Both the position numbers and the translations under genes were made by a program. From NCBI GenBank assembly GCA_025935515.1, contig JAICVC010000001.1:1-63227 (forward strand): a stretch of 63,227 nt of DNA, read 5' to 3'. The notes beneath the pieces were generated by a model. That model did not search any database. It saw only the letters and a list, made by a program, of their open reading frames with translations, and was not told the DNA's origin. Of this stretch, positions 35,014 through 44,158 are shown piece by piece. This DNA is from Sphingomonas sp. Its GTDB lineage: Bacteria; Pseudomonadota; Alphaproteobacteria; Sphingomonadales; Sphingomonadaceae. Positions within the stretch are counted from its first letter, which is position 1. The number at the start of each line of letters is the position of its first letter.

Positions 35014-37156
35014 GCGGGCCCGAAGTCCGGCCGATCGACTCGTCCACGGCATCGTGGATTCCGCGCCTGATCAATTCCGCGCGGTCACTCACGGGTTGCC
35101 AGCCCAGGGCCCCTCGAGCGGCGCTATTGTCGTAGGCTGATCGATGCGTCCGGCAACGCCAGTCGTGCAGGGTCGACCAGCGGCGGTTGGGATGCCGCAC
35201 CAGGTTCTTCGCCGTCTCCTTCACCAGGTCGGCGATCCAGAACCGCCATGGCGACCGCGACTCGGCGCGAATGCTGATCCCGGCTCGCGCTTCGACCTCG
35301 GCGACATACTCGCGCGCGCTCAGCATCGGTTCGCTCGTCAGGAGCAAAGACTTTCCGACGACGTCGGGAGCATCGGCCGCCTTGACCAGAGCATCGGCCA
35401 CGTCATCGACCAGCACGAGTGGGAGCTTGTTCTCCCCGTCCCCCCAGTATCGCGCCTCGGTTTCGCTGGCGAACTGGGCGATGCCGAGATGCGCGGGATT
35501 GGCCCCGGCGCCGACGACGATCGCCGGCCGCACAATGACCAGAGGCAGTCCGTTGTCGCGGCCCAGTTCCTGCAGCACCTTCTCGCAGGCGGCCTTCGAC
35601 CGTGCATAGAGATTGCGCAGACCGATCCGCCGATCGACCGGCGTTTCACTGGTAATAGTTTGGCGCGGGCTCGCCGAGTCATAGGAATCGATGGTGCCGG
35701 TGTAGATGAAGCGCTTGACGCCAGCCGCGATCGCCGCCTCGGCCAGGACCCGCGTCGGCTCGATGTCGCCGCGGACATAATCCTCCCATCGCCGGCCCTC
35801 GCATTTGGCCAGATGATAGACGGTTTCGATGCCGGCCGCCGCCTCTCTGGCAACCGTGGGATCGCCGTGGAAGCCCTGATGGATCTCGACGGGCATGTCC
35901 CGAAACGCGATGGCGGCCGTGCTTCGGTTCCTGCTCAACACCCGAACGCCGACGCCCTGCTCGACCAGCTTCGCGACGAGATGGCGACCGATGAAGCCGG
36001 TGCCGCCGACCACCAAGACGCGCGGACGCGAGGTCGGACTGGCGGCCGGGAGCTGGACGGCGGCGGGTCCTTCGCTCGGGCGTCCGACGCCGGCCCGATC
36101 GCAAACGTCTTCGCAAAAACGCATGGCCTCGGCACCGAACGACCAGTGCTGCCGCTGGTCGACCGGCAGGTCGGGACGCGCATAGAAGCGCTCAATGCTC
36201 CGCGACATGCTTTCCGTGAACGGCTCGCTGCCCAGCGACTTGCGCAGCGCCGCGATCAGTCGCCGCCGTCGGTCCGCGCCGCTCGTGCGGTGAACCTGCC
36301 GGCCGATGCTCGCCGCCACATGGTGAGCGTCGAAAATCGGATTGGCGGATTGCGTCCGTTCTTCCCACTGGATGTCGCGGCCGAAGTCCAGATGCGCGCT
36401 TCCGCCGCTGCCGCGAACCCGCAGGATGCGATCCGGCTGGCCGGCATTGGTCGAGATCGAGGCGGTGAAGCTCGCAGTCCCCTTCTCGCCCACCGCGGTC
36501 CATGACCGGTAGGCCCGTTGGCCATTGGGAAGATCCATCGCCTGGCTCGCGACGGCGGCGGTAATGTCGAATCCGCCCAGCAGATCCAGAATGAACGCTG
36601 CGAGGTGCGGACCCAGTTCGAAGAAGACATTGGCCGGAGCCCCCAGCATCCACGCATCGAACGGACCGGCGCGCAATTGCGGAAGCTCGAAGTTCCAGGT
36701 GCAGCTGAGGTGATCGATGCGGCCGAGCGTCCCTTGCGCGAACGCTGCCCGCAGGCGCTCATAGCCAGGGAGGAACAGGAAATTGTGATTGACCCCGAGT
36801 CGCAGATTGTTGGCATCGGCGAGCTCGCCGAGACGGCGGCAATGGGCTGACGACAAACCCATCGGCTTTTCGAGGAAGACCGACTTGCCTGACTTCAGGA
36901 GCGTTTCGGCGATCTCCACGTGAAGGAACGGCGGTACCAGCACATGGACCACGTCGCATTCCGATTGGGCGAGCTCGTCCACCGATGAAAGCGCTTGCTC
37001 GAAGCCGAATTGCCGCGCCGCGTCTTTCGCCCGCTGTGGCGAAGCGTCCGCCACCGCGTGCAGGACCGCGCCTTCAATGGCGGAGACTGCCAGCGCATGC
37101 GGCTTGAGGATGAAGCCAGCACCGACCATGCCGACCTTGAGCGGTGCCTTCGTCAT
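34967..37156 (-). CDS. fused Gfo/Idh/MocA oxidoreductase - SDR epimerase
   Basis: 729-aa two-domain protein. Residues 1 to about 350 are a Gfo/Idh/MocA oxidoreductase: NAD-binding GMVGAGF (9-15) and EKPM (96-99). Residues 378-700 form an extended SDR: GGTGFIGR (384-391), TGTIDSY and catalytic YARSK (517-521). A Pro/Ala-rich linker joins them. Both halves keep their cofactor motifs, so the protein may carry out two successive redox or epimerase steps on a nucleotide sugar. The frame is open throughout without sign of assembly error. It overlaps the end of the convergent GT4. Confidence 0.87.
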   Translation of the reverse strand: MTKAPLKVGMVGAGFILKPHALAVSAIEGAVLHAVADASPQRAKDAARQFGFEQALSSVDELAQSECDVVHVLVPPFLHVEIAETLLKSGKSVFLEKPMGLSSAHCRRLGELADANNLRLGVNHNFLFLPGYERLRAAFAQGTLGRIDHLSCTWNFELPQLRAGPFDAWMLGAPANVFFELGPHLAAFILDLLGGFDITAAVASQAMDLPNGQRAYRSWTAVGEKGTASFTASISTNAGQPDRILRVRGSGGSAHLDFGRDIQWEERTQSANPIFDAHHVAASIGRQVHRTSGADRRRRLIAALRKSLGSEPFTESMSRSIERFYARPDLPVDQRQHWSFGAEAMRFCEDVCDRAGVGRPSEGPAAVQLPAASPTSRPRVLVVGGTGFIGRHLVAKLVEQGVGVRVLSRNRSTAAIAFRDMPVEIHQGFHGDPTVAREAAAGIETVYHLAKCEGRRWEDYVRGDIEPTRVLAEAAIAAGVKRFIYTGTIDSYDSASPRQTITSETPVDRRIGLRNLYARSKAACEKVLQELGRDNGLPLVIVRPAIVVGAGANPAHLGIAQFASETEARYWGDGENKLPLVLVDDVADALVKAADAPDVVGKSLLLTSEPMLSAREYVAEVEARAGISIRAESRSPWRFWIADLVKETAKNLVRHPNRRWSTLHDWRCRTHRSAYDNSAARGALGWQPVSDRAELIRRGIHDAVDESIGRTSGPPSEARPGPARRRSSR

Positions 37157-37160
37157 TGCC

Positions 37161-38141
37161 TCACTTATATTCGATGATCCGGAAACTGCCGCGCAGCCAA
37201 TTCAGGCAAAAGGTCAAGACTCCGAGGAAATTCGCGAACTTGCTGTACAGCATGAATCGTGTGGCGATGGCAGCGTCCGTCGGCGATGCGCCCAACCCGC
37301 GGTAATAACGATACACCCGCCACGCCAGCAGGCCGTAGCCTCCGAACAAGAGCAGCGACCAGCCGCGGGTGGGCCATAGCAGCACCAGCACCGCGGCAGG
37401 CAGCGCGAAGCCCCACAGGATCGCGCTGATCAGCTCGCGGCGGCAATCGCGCAAGCGCGTCCGGCCGTTGAGCGCGAACCGTTGCGCGAATGAATGGCCG
37501 GCGCGGACCGATCTTTTCCACCATTCGCCAAAGCGCATCATCCGGGCGTCGTGAGTCGCCATCGGGCGGTCGATTTTGAACACGGTCTTGCCGGCTAGCG
37601 CGAGGCGAACCCCGAGTTCGGAATCCTCGCCGGCAATGACTTGTTCGTTGAATCCGCCGACAGCGCGAATTGCGGAGATCCGGGCGGCCATGATCCCGCC
37701 CAGCGCGGCGAAATTTTCGATCTTTCCGGCGGGCGAGCGCCATTCGATCGCACACAGCCGGTTGTAAACCGACGCGTCCGGAGCGCGTTCCGTCAAATGG
37801 CCGGTGACGATCGCGCAATCCGGATGCTGCTCAAATGTGGCGGCAGCGGCGGCGGGAAAGCCGGCGTCTAGCTCACAGTCGCCGTCGAGGAACAGGACAA
37901 ACGGGAGGCCCGGCGAGCGTCGTGCCGCTTCCTCCAGGCCCTCGTTGCGCGCGCGCGCGGCCGAGAATGGACGCGCTGGGTCGAGTTCGAGCGTGGCAAT
38001 GCCGGCGTTACGCGCCAGTCCGGAACTGCCGTCGCTCGAGCCGGAGTCGACGTAGACCAGCGGGAGCCCGGCAGCGCGCACCGATTCGAAGCTGGCGGAG
38101 AGCTGCTTGCCCTCATTCCGCCCGATGACGACGGCGACCAT
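37161..38141 (-). CDS. glycosyltransferase family 2
   Basis: 326-aa GT-A enzyme. ATG at 38141 was chosen because it gives the normal GT2 beginning MVAVVIGRNEGKQLSASFES and follows AAGGGTGGCGAG; a longer frame upstream is mostly antisense-like. Motifs: DSGSSDGSSG, LFLDGDCEL (DxD) and AGEDSELGVRLALAG. Two C-terminal hydrophobic segments (LISAILWGFALPAAVLVLLW, SLLLFGGYGLLAWRVY) suggest membrane association. The gene sits 4 bp before the Gfo/Idh-SDR fusion in the same direction. Confidence 0.85.
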   Translation of the reverse strand: MVAVVIGRNEGKQLSASFESVRAAGLPLVYVDSGSSDGSSGLARNAGIATLELDPARPFSAARARNEGLEEAARRSPGLPFVLFLDGDCELDAGFPAAAAATFEQHPDCAIVTGHLTERAPDASVYNRLCAIEWRSPAGKIENFAALGGIMAARISAIRAVGGFNEQVIAGEDSELGVRLALAGKTVFKIDRPMATHDARMMRFGEWWKRSVRAGHSFAQRFALNGRTRLRDCRRELISAILWGFALPAAVLVLLWPTRGWSLLLFGGYGLLAWRVYRYYRGLGASPTDAAIATRFMLYSKFANFLGVLTFCLNWLRGSFRIIEYK

Positions 38142-38155
38142 CTCGCCACCCTTGC

Positions 38156-39166
38156 TCACCGTTGCGTCATCCATGACGGCGGGGCTCCAGGCCGATCGCC
38201 GAGTCTCGGCGCCGACGGATGGCGATCCGCGCGGCGCGGCCAGAAACCAAGTCGCAACAGGTCGAGCCCGGCGGCACGGCTTCGAAAGCCGGGCTTGACC
38301 AAGGCCTTCAGGATCGCGACGAAACGGCCCGCAAGCAGAGCAAGATCGGCTCCAACTACCGACCAGCCGCCGCCAGTGAGCGCGAAATAGCGCCGCCGGG
38401 AGCGATACCAATAGGCCGGAAGGCGCGAAACGGAGGCGCTTTCGCCCAGCCCGGTCGAGGCGCCCTCCAAATGAACCACCCGGCTTTCGGGCACGTGGCG
38501 GACCGTCCAGCCATGTCGCTGAAGCCGATGCATTAGCTCGACTTCATCGAAATAGAGGAAGAAGCCGTCGTCGAAGAGCCCGGTGTCGCGCAGCGCCGCC
38601 ATCCGGAACATCGCACTCGCGCCCGTAACCCAATCGACGTCTCTTGCTTCGTCGCCGAGCACCGGCGCTCGCTCGACGCCGAACAATCGCCCCAGCTTCT
38701 CCGATTGGGACCCATTCACGAGCTCGAGGCCGGCCGACGGAAAATAGAAGGCCGACGCGCTGGGCCGGCCGTCACCATCCACGAGCTGGCTCCCGGCGGC
38801 GCCGCACCGGAGGTCCGCGCGAAGTTCCTGCACCAGCTTCGTCACCGCCCCCGCCAGGACGCGCGTGTCGGGGTTCAGCAGGTGAATGAATTCCGGTGGC
38901 TGACGATCGAGCGCCAAGGTCAGGATCGCCTGATTATTGGCCCACCCGAACCCGCCGTTGATCGGGAGAGGCATGAACGACGCCCAGCCTTCATATTCCG
39001 GACGGCCAATCGCCTCCGCCAGCACGCCAGCCGACTCGTCTCCCGAGCCGCCGTCGACGACGACCGCGCGGAGGCCTGGAAGCGACTGCCGCTCCCCGTC
39101 GAGCGCGGCCAGGCAGTCGATGGTCAGCTGCGGCGTCCGATAATTGACGATGACGACGGCGACCAT
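38156..39166 (-). CDS. glycosyltransferase family 2 (rhamnosyltransferase-like)
   Basis: 336-aa enzyme with VAVVIVNYRTPQLTIDCLAAL, VVVDGGSGDES, NGGFGWANNQAI, HLLNPDTRV and FLYFDEVELMHRLQRHGW, the pattern of GT2 transferases related to rhamnosyl- and N-acetylglucosaminyltransferases. ATG at 39166 gives the usual N-terminus; a 20-residue extension (from 39226) is possible. It precedes the other GT2 by 14 bp, forming an operon with it and the fusion gene. Confidence 0.83.
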   Translation of the reverse strand: MVAVVIVNYRTPQLTIDCLAALDGERQSLPGLRAVVVDGGSGDESAGVLAEAIGRPEYEGWASFMPLPINGGFGWANNQAILTLALDRQPPEFIHLLNPDTRVLAGAVTKLVQELRADLRCGAAGSQLVDGDGRPSASAFYFPSAGLELVNGSQSEKLGRLFGVERAPVLGDEARDVDWVTGASAMFRMAALRDTGLFDDGFFLYFDEVELMHRLQRHGWTVRHVPESRVVHLEGASTGLGESASVSRLPAYWYRSRRRYFALTGGGWSVVGADLALLAGRFVAILKALVKPGFRSRAAGLDLLRLGFWPRRADRHPSAPRLGDRPGAPPSWMTQR

Positions 39167-39388
39167 GGCGCCGGCAGCAGCGCTTTGGGCGGGCCTACGG
39201 GGCATCGGGCCCGCCGAACCGAACAAGGCGCGTCTCGCATCTCATGCCCGGCCATTAGTGGCTGGCGACGACCCGTCCAGCAAGCGGGCAGCGATATCCC
39301 AGGATTTGTCCCGCTTTCGGACGCCGGCCGGCCAGCTCCGTCTGGGGCGCCGAGGTCGGCTTGGCTTGGATGGCGCCCCGATTGTAAG

Positions 39389-40225
39389 ATGCCGCCGATG
39401 CTCCAGTTCGCCCGATGCAAGGATTATCTGTCGCTCGACCCGGCCGAATGCCGCGAGCTCGGGCGTTCGCTTGGGCAACGCTACCAAACCGCTGCGCCCT
39501 TCCCTCATATCGTCATCGACGATTTCCTCGACCGTGACGTGTTGAAGGCCGTTCTCGCCGAATTCCCCGCGAGCGACGGGAAGCAGTTTTTCGATCGCGA
39601 CCAGGAGCGGCTGAAATTTCAGTATCAGCCGCTCGAGATTTCGTCAGGGGTCACCCGCAACCTGTTCGCCGAGCTCAACAGCCAGGCTTTCCTCGGCTTC
39701 CTCGAAGAGCTGACCGGGATCGCGGGGCTGGTATCGGATCCCTATTTCGAAGGCGGCGGGCTGCACGAAACCAAGCGCGGCGGGCACCTCGGCGTCCACG
39801 CGGATTTCAACGTCCACAGCAAGCTCAAGCTCGAACGCAAGATAAACCTGCTGATCTATCTCAACGAAGATTGGGACCCGGGCTTCGGCGGCGAGCTGGA
39901 GCTGTGGGACCAGCGCATGAAGGAGTGCGCGGTGCGCGTCGAACCCGTGTTCGGCCGCGCGGTATTGTTCAACACCAACCTCGACAGCTTCCACGGCCAT
40001 CCCGATCCGCTCAATTGCCCGCCCGAGCGCTCGCGCCGCTCGATTGCGACTTATTATTATGCCGCCTTCGAGGACGGCGTGGCGGCGGCGCCCAAGCGCA
40101 CCACCAATTTCCAGCCGCGGCCCGGAAGCGCCGACAAGACCGACTGGCAGATCCGCCGCTTTCATTTCGTCAACGACTGGGTCCCGCCCAAGCTGCAGCG
40201 CCTCGCGCACCGGCTCATCGGCTGA
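39389..40225 (+). CDS. 2-oxoglutarate/Fe(II)-dependent oxygenase
   Basis: 278-aa protein of the prolyl 4-hydroxylase-like 2OG-Fe(II) oxygenase superfamily. The iron site is HAD (His137, Asp139) plus a distal His in FHGHPDP (202 or 204); the 2OG-binding Arg is probably in RSRRSIATYYY. KINLLIYLNEDWDPGFGGELELWD is typical. Related proteins in polysaccharide loci are annotated only as oxygenases; a sugar or lipid hydroxylation role is speculative. It is divergent from the minus-strand GT2. Confidence 0.83.
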   Translation: MPPMLQFARCKDYLSLDPAECRELGRSLGQRYQTAAPFPHIVIDDFLDRDVLKAVLAEFPASDGKQFFDRDQERLKFQYQPLEISSGVTRNLFAELNSQAFLGFLEELTGIAGLVSDPYFEGGGLHETKRGGHLGVHADFNVHSKLKLERKINLLIYLNEDWDPGFGGELELWDQRMKECAVRVEPVFGRAVLFNTNLDSFHGHPDPLNCPPERSRRSIATYYYAAFEDGVAAAPKRTTNFQPRPGSADKTDWQIRRFHFVNDWVPPKLQRLAHRLIG

Positions 40226-40231
40226 CCAACG

Positions 40232-41113
40232 TCAGGCGGCTCTGCTCTTCCTGGCTTTGTCGAACTCGCGGATCAGGGCGACGGTGTTCTCGATATTTGC
40301 CCGGCCCGATGCCCCGAACACGATCGATTCCACATATGGCTCGTTAGTGACCCACTCGATTGCTTCGCGCGGGGGGATGCCGCCCGAGGCGAACACCGAC
40401 ATGGCGATCACCCGCGCGGGATATTTCTCCGCGGCCTCGCGATAACCGTCGATCCCGCCGCTCATCCGGAAGCCCGCCTTGTTGACGTTGGCGCAGACGA
40501 TCGGGTTGTCGACCCCGGCCTCGTGCAGGGCGCGCAGCAGCTTGGGCAGGTTCATCGTGAAAAAGCCCGCTTCCGCATTGTAGCGCCGCTTCACGTATCC
40601 CGCGAAGCTCGCGAACACCTCGTTCGCGCCGAGGCCGAGGATCAGGTCGGTGACAACGTTCTGAAGGAAGATGACGGGGGTCTCGAGGCCCGCGAACATC
40701 TTCATCTCGGCGTCGACCAGCATGGCCATCACGGCCTCGATGTCCTTGCCGAGGACGGCGCGCGTGCCGCGGGTCAGCGTATCGACCATCCCCCCGCTCG
40801 GAATCAGCTTCTTGAGCGCGCCAATGTAGCCGAGCTCGGTCACGGCGTTCGCATATTTGTGCGCGTAGGGCATGCCCGGGTAGAAGCGGAAACCCTTCCA
40901 TTTGTCGGGACTTGCCCGGACTTCGTTGGCGATCAGCCCGACCGTATCGTGGGTCGTGCACATGAAGCCGGTGACGCCCGCGTCGAGCGCGGACTGCAGC
41001 ACGCCAAGGATCGCGCCCAGGTCCTGGAATTTCATTGCCTGCTGGCGCGCCTTATCCTCCGAGAAATGATTGATACCGAAGAACTGGTTATCGCCGAAAA
41101 GAATGCGTTGCAC
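40232..41113 (-). CDS. conserved hypothetical protein (TIM-barrel-like)
   Basis: 293-aa soluble protein beginning MQRILFGDNQFFGINHFSEDKA. Alternating alpha/beta pattern and segments such as GVLQSALDAGVTGFMCTTHDTVG, PVIFLQNVVTDLILGLG and NPIVCANVNKAGFRMSGGIDGYREA suggest a TIM barrel, but no catalytic signature is recognised. Similar proteins are linked to polysaccharide genes in several bacteria, from memory. Here it directly follows the WecG-type gene (1-bp gap), so it probably acts in the same glycan pathway. Confidence 0.6.
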   Translation of the reverse strand: MQRILFGDNQFFGINHFSEDKARQQAMKFQDLGAILGVLQSALDAGVTGFMCTTHDTVGLIANEVRASPDKWKGFRFYPGMPYAHKYANAVTELGYIGALKKLIPSGGMVDTLTRGTRAVLGKDIEAVMAMLVDAEMKMFAGLETPVIFLQNVVTDLILGLGANEVFASFAGYVKRRYNAEAGFFTMNLPKLLRALHEAGVDNPIVCANVNKAGFRMSGGIDGYREAAEKYPARVIAMSVFASGGIPPREAIEWVTNEPYVESIVFGASGRANIENTVALIREFDKARKSRAA

Positions 41114-41114
41114 G

Positions 41115-41951
41115 TCAGCTCCCGTTGATCGCCGCGGATCGCGTCGGCTCGACGACCGGTGATGTGAATGATGGGGCTCGGTATAGGCCGAAGCGGTCGA
41201 GCAGCACGAGCCAGAAGAACTCCAGCGTCCGGGTGTAACGCCGCCAGTAGCGCCTCGGCTCGGTCGTCATGCGATAGACCCATTCGAGCCCGTTGCGGGT
41301 CATCCACGCCGGCGCGCGCTTCACCGCCTCCGCTTCGTAATCGATCGTCGCTCCGACCCCCATGTAGACCTTGACCCCCGGCATCCGCGCACGGTGACGG
41401 TCGATCCAGATTTCCTGCTTCGGCGCGCCGAGGCCGACGATCAGGCAGGTCGCGCCCGACGCGTTGATCATTTCGATCGCCTCGTTCGTTTCTTGCGTGT
41501 CATTGACGAAGTTGAACGACGGCCCGATCGCGCCGACCACGATATCGCGACCGGCAAGGCGGTTGATGCGCTCGCGCGCCATTTGGGCGATTCCGGGCTT
41601 CGCGCCGAGCAGGAAAATGCTGACCGCCGGGTTGTTGGTGTGATGCCGCCAATAAGCCGGCACGATGTCCGAGCCCGAAGACTTCTGCTCGATCGGTCGG
41701 CCGAGGAAGCCTAGCCCCCAATAGACATATTTGCTGTCGGACGAGACCAGCGCCGCATTGCGATAGGCGGCGGCGAAGTCGGGGTTCCGCTGCAGCCAGT
41801 AGAGATGGTCGGGGTTGAGCGTGAACAGGATGCCCTCATCGAGCTCCTCGACGATCTCCTGCACCGTCAGGCTGTCGACCCAGGCATTGAGGATGCGGGA
41901 TCGGTGCCAGCGCCGGCCGCCGGCGCTTCGGGGTTGGACGTCGGCTGCCAT
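41115..41951 (-). CDS. WecG/TagA/CpsF family glycosyltransferase (GT26)
   Basis: 278-aa member of the GT26 family that transfers ManNAc or similar sugars to lipid-linked GlcNAc. Typical elements: NAWVDSLTVQEIVE, TLNPDHLYWLQRNPDF, SDSKYVYWGLGFLG, IFLLGAKPGIAQMARERI, LIVGLGAPKQEIWI and VYMGVGATIDYEAEAVKRAPAWMTRNGLEWVYRM. A UDP-ManNAc-using GT26 would fit the WecB epimerase encoded at 4367-5476. The start overlaps the stop of the Gfo/Idh gene by one base. Confidence 0.9.
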   Translation of the reverse strand: MAADVQPRSAGGRRWHRSRILNAWVDSLTVQEIVEELDEGILFTLNPDHLYWLQRNPDFAAAYRNAALVSSDSKYVYWGLGFLGRPIEQKSSGSDIVPAYWRHHTNNPAVSIFLLGAKPGIAQMARERINRLAGRDIVVGAIGPSFNFVNDTQETNEAIEMINASGATCLIVGLGAPKQEIWIDRHRARMPGVKVYMGVGATIDYEAEAVKRAPAWMTRNGLEWVYRMTTEPRRYWRRYTRTLEFFWLVLLDRFGLYRAPSFTSPVVEPTRSAAINGS

Positions 41952-43048
41952 TAGCGGGTGAAGACGCGCGCCAGCAGCGACTTTGGCGCTTCCGCCGGGC
42001 GCGGCGCCGGGGTCGATGGCGACGGGGCAGCCGCGGCACGCGCCCGGATCATTTCGATCGTCGAGTCGGTCGCGGCGGCGGCGGCGAAGTCGTTCCGCTG
42101 CGGTTCTTTCTTCAGGATCGCCCGCCCGAACGCCTCGAGCTGCGCGCTATATTCCTCGCCGCGGAGGTAGAAGCTGACCGGCTCGGTGAGATCGGTGATA
42201 TGCTTGACGGTCCACCCCTCGCCATACCCATCCGGCACCGCGCGCTTGCCGGTCAGGAACAGCTGGAGCTCGGTGCGGTCGACATACAGCTTGCCGGCTT
42301 CGCCCCACACCGAGACCTTGGTGGTCATCTTGCGAACCGACGGGTCCGACCAGTCGACCGACACCTGCCCAACAACGCCGCCCGGAAATTGCAGCAGCGC
42401 ATGGGTCTGGTCCTCGACCTCGGCGCTCAAGTGCCGCGTCAGCGAGGCGCCGAGGCAATGCTCGGGCGCGCCGAACATCCAGTTGAGCAAATTGATCGGG
42501 TGCGCCGCATAATCGTGGAGGCAGCCGCCCCCCTGCCCGGCCTTGCCGCGCCACGTCGGCTTGGTCCGGCGCAGCACCACCGGCCCATAGGATTCGGCGA
42601 GCGCATGGCTGACCTTGCCGAGCGCGTCGCCGGCGATTAGTCGCGCCGCCTCGGCGAAGGTGCCGACATAGCGATTGTGATAGCCGACCTGTGCGACCAC
42701 GTCCTTCCTCGCCGCAAGCTCGGCCAATTCCCGGCTCGCCGCCGCTTCGAGGGTCAGCGGCTTTTCGGCGAACACGTGCAGTCCCCGGTGGAGCGCCTTG
42801 CGGATCATCGGTTCGTGCGCGATGCTCGGTGTCGCGATCAGGACGGCATCAAGCTCCTTGAGCTTCAGCACCTCGTCATAATCGTTAAAGCCGTTGAGGC
42901 CGGTCGTCTTGCCGAGCACGTCCGTGACCAGCTTCGAATTGTCGCACACCGCGACGACCTCGAAATCGTCCAGCGCATTGGCGATGCTGAGGTGGGACAC
43001 CCCCATCTTGCCAAGGCCGATGACCGCCAACCGAATTGCCACGCACAC
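41951..43048 (-). CDS. Gfo/Idh/MocA family oxidoreductase
   Basis: 365-aa NAD(P)-dependent oxidoreductase. RLAVIGLGKMGVSHL is the Rossmann nucleotide site, VLIATPSIAHEP and FAEKPLTLEAAAS the conserved EKP region, GCLHDYAAHPINLLNWM the C-terminal substrate domain. Homologues act on UDP-sugars (e.g. WlbA/WbpB type). The last 30 residues are Pro/Ala-rich. First gene of the three-gene unit 43048-40232, which ends in the hypothetical TIM-barrel protein. Substrate is not predictable. Confidence 0.87.
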   Translation of the reverse strand: MCVAIRLAVIGLGKMGVSHLSIANALDDFEVVAVCDNSKLVTDVLGKTTGLNGFNDYDEVLKLKELDAVLIATPSIAHEPMIRKALHRGLHVFAEKPLTLEAAASRELAELAARKDVVAQVGYHNRYVGTFAEAARLIAGDALGKVSHALAESYGPVVLRRTKPTWRGKAGQGGGCLHDYAAHPINLLNWMFGAPEHCLGASLTRHLSAEVEDQTHALLQFPGGVVGQVSVDWSDPSVRKMTTKVSVWGEAGKLYVDRTELQLFLTGKRAVPDGYGEGWTVKHITDLTEPVSFYLRGEEYSAQLEAFGRAILKKEPQRNDFAAAAATDSTIEMIRARAAAAPSPSTPAPRPAEAPKSLLARVFTR

Positions 43049-43138
43049 GCCCCTTCCGAAGAGAGTTGCACGGATGCGCTAGGCCTCGCGGACGGTCAAG
43101 AACGCCTAGGCCAAAGTCCCGCGATGAAACTGTCGAAA

Positions 43139-44158
43139 TCAGGCGGCGGCGCGGTTGAAAATCTTGCGCACCGTTTGTGCCACGCCGGCCGAAGGTGAGA
43201 GCTGCTCGATCGCCACGATCTTGCGCTGCGCCCCTTCGCGGCCGAGCTGAACAACGATGTCGATCACCGAACGCGCATAATCGATCGTCTCGCTGCGCGA
43301 GAGGCCGAGGCCCGTCTGCATCACCATCAGCGCAAGCTGCTCGAGCGCGCCGCTGGTGGAGTTCGCGTGGATGGTGCTGAATGAGCCGGGGTGACCGGTA
43401 TTGACTGCGCGCAGGAAGCTGACCGCCTCCTTGCCGCGCAGCTCGCCGAGCAGGATTCGGTCGGGCCGCAGCCGAAGCGCGGCCTGGAGCAAATCATCGG
43501 TGCTGATCAGCGCCTCGCCGAGTTCGCCCTTGACCGCGATCAGGCCGAGGTCGTTGGGCCCATGGAGCTGCACTTCGGCGGTATCCTCGACGACGATCAC
43601 CCGCTCTTCGACAGGCACTTCGCGCATCAGCGCGTTGAGGAAGGTCGTCTTCCCGGTGGAGGTGCCGCCGCTGATCAGGATCGTCTTGCGGTCGCTCACC
43701 GCCTCGCGAAGGAAGCCGATCGGGTCTTCTTCGGGCGAGCTCGCCGCAGCCTTCTGGACCGGCTGCAGCGGCCCCGACGCATAAGCCTCCAGCGGCAAAT
43801 CCAGCAGGCAATGGCGGCGAATCGCGAGCGCCCAGTGCGCGCGCGTCGCGGTCGGCGCGACGAACTGGACCCGGGCGCCGTTCGGCAGCATCGCCGCGAG
43901 CAGCGGACGCTCGCGGTTGATGCCCTGGTTGCTGACCCGCGCGACCTGCTCGGCGAGGCGCTGAAGCAGCGAGTCGTCGACCGCGGGCGCCTCGTGCCGG
44001 GTCATCGCCCCGCGCTGCTCGGTCCATACCTCGCCCGGCCGATTGACGAGCAATTCGGTGACGTCGGGCTGGTCCAGCCAGCCGCGAAACGGCTCGAGAT
44101 AAGCTTCGAGGAATGGATCCACGCCCGCAGTCTCTGGAAGCTGAGCTTCCTCGCTCAT
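43139..44158 (-). CDS. virB11: type IV secretion ATPase VirB11
   Basis: 339-aa hexameric traffic ATPase. VTELLVNRPGEVWTEQ is the N-terminal domain start; Walker A GGTSTGKTT is at 164-172, RVIVVEDTAEVQLH is the Asp box, RPDRILLGELRG the Walker B region and NTGHPGSFSTIHANS the His box. Last gene of the virB operon, overlapping virB10 by 4 bp. It energises pilus assembly and substrate transfer at the inner membrane. Confidence 0.95.
   Translation of the reverse strand: MSEEAQLPETAGVDPFLEAYLEPFRGWLDQPDVTELLVNRPGEVWTEQRGAMTRHEAPAVDDSLLQRLAEQVARVSNQGINRERPLLAAMLPNGARVQFVAPTATRAHWALAIRRHCLLDLPLEAYASGPLQPVQKAAASSPEEDPIGFLREAVSDRKTILISGGTSTGKTTFLNALMREVPVEERVIVVEDTAEVQLHGPNDLGLIAVKGELGEALISTDDLLQAALRLRPDRILLGELRGKEAVSFLRAVNTGHPGSFSTIHANSTSGALEQLALMVMQTGLGLSRSETIDYARSVIDIVVQLGREGAQRKIVAIEQLSPSAGVAQTVRKIFNRAAA

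Noticed and set aside
35144..36505. Plus-strand frame of 453 codons
   Set aside because: Antisense of the Gfo/Idh-SDR fusion, with no ribosome site or recognisable domain; explained by GC-rich third positions.
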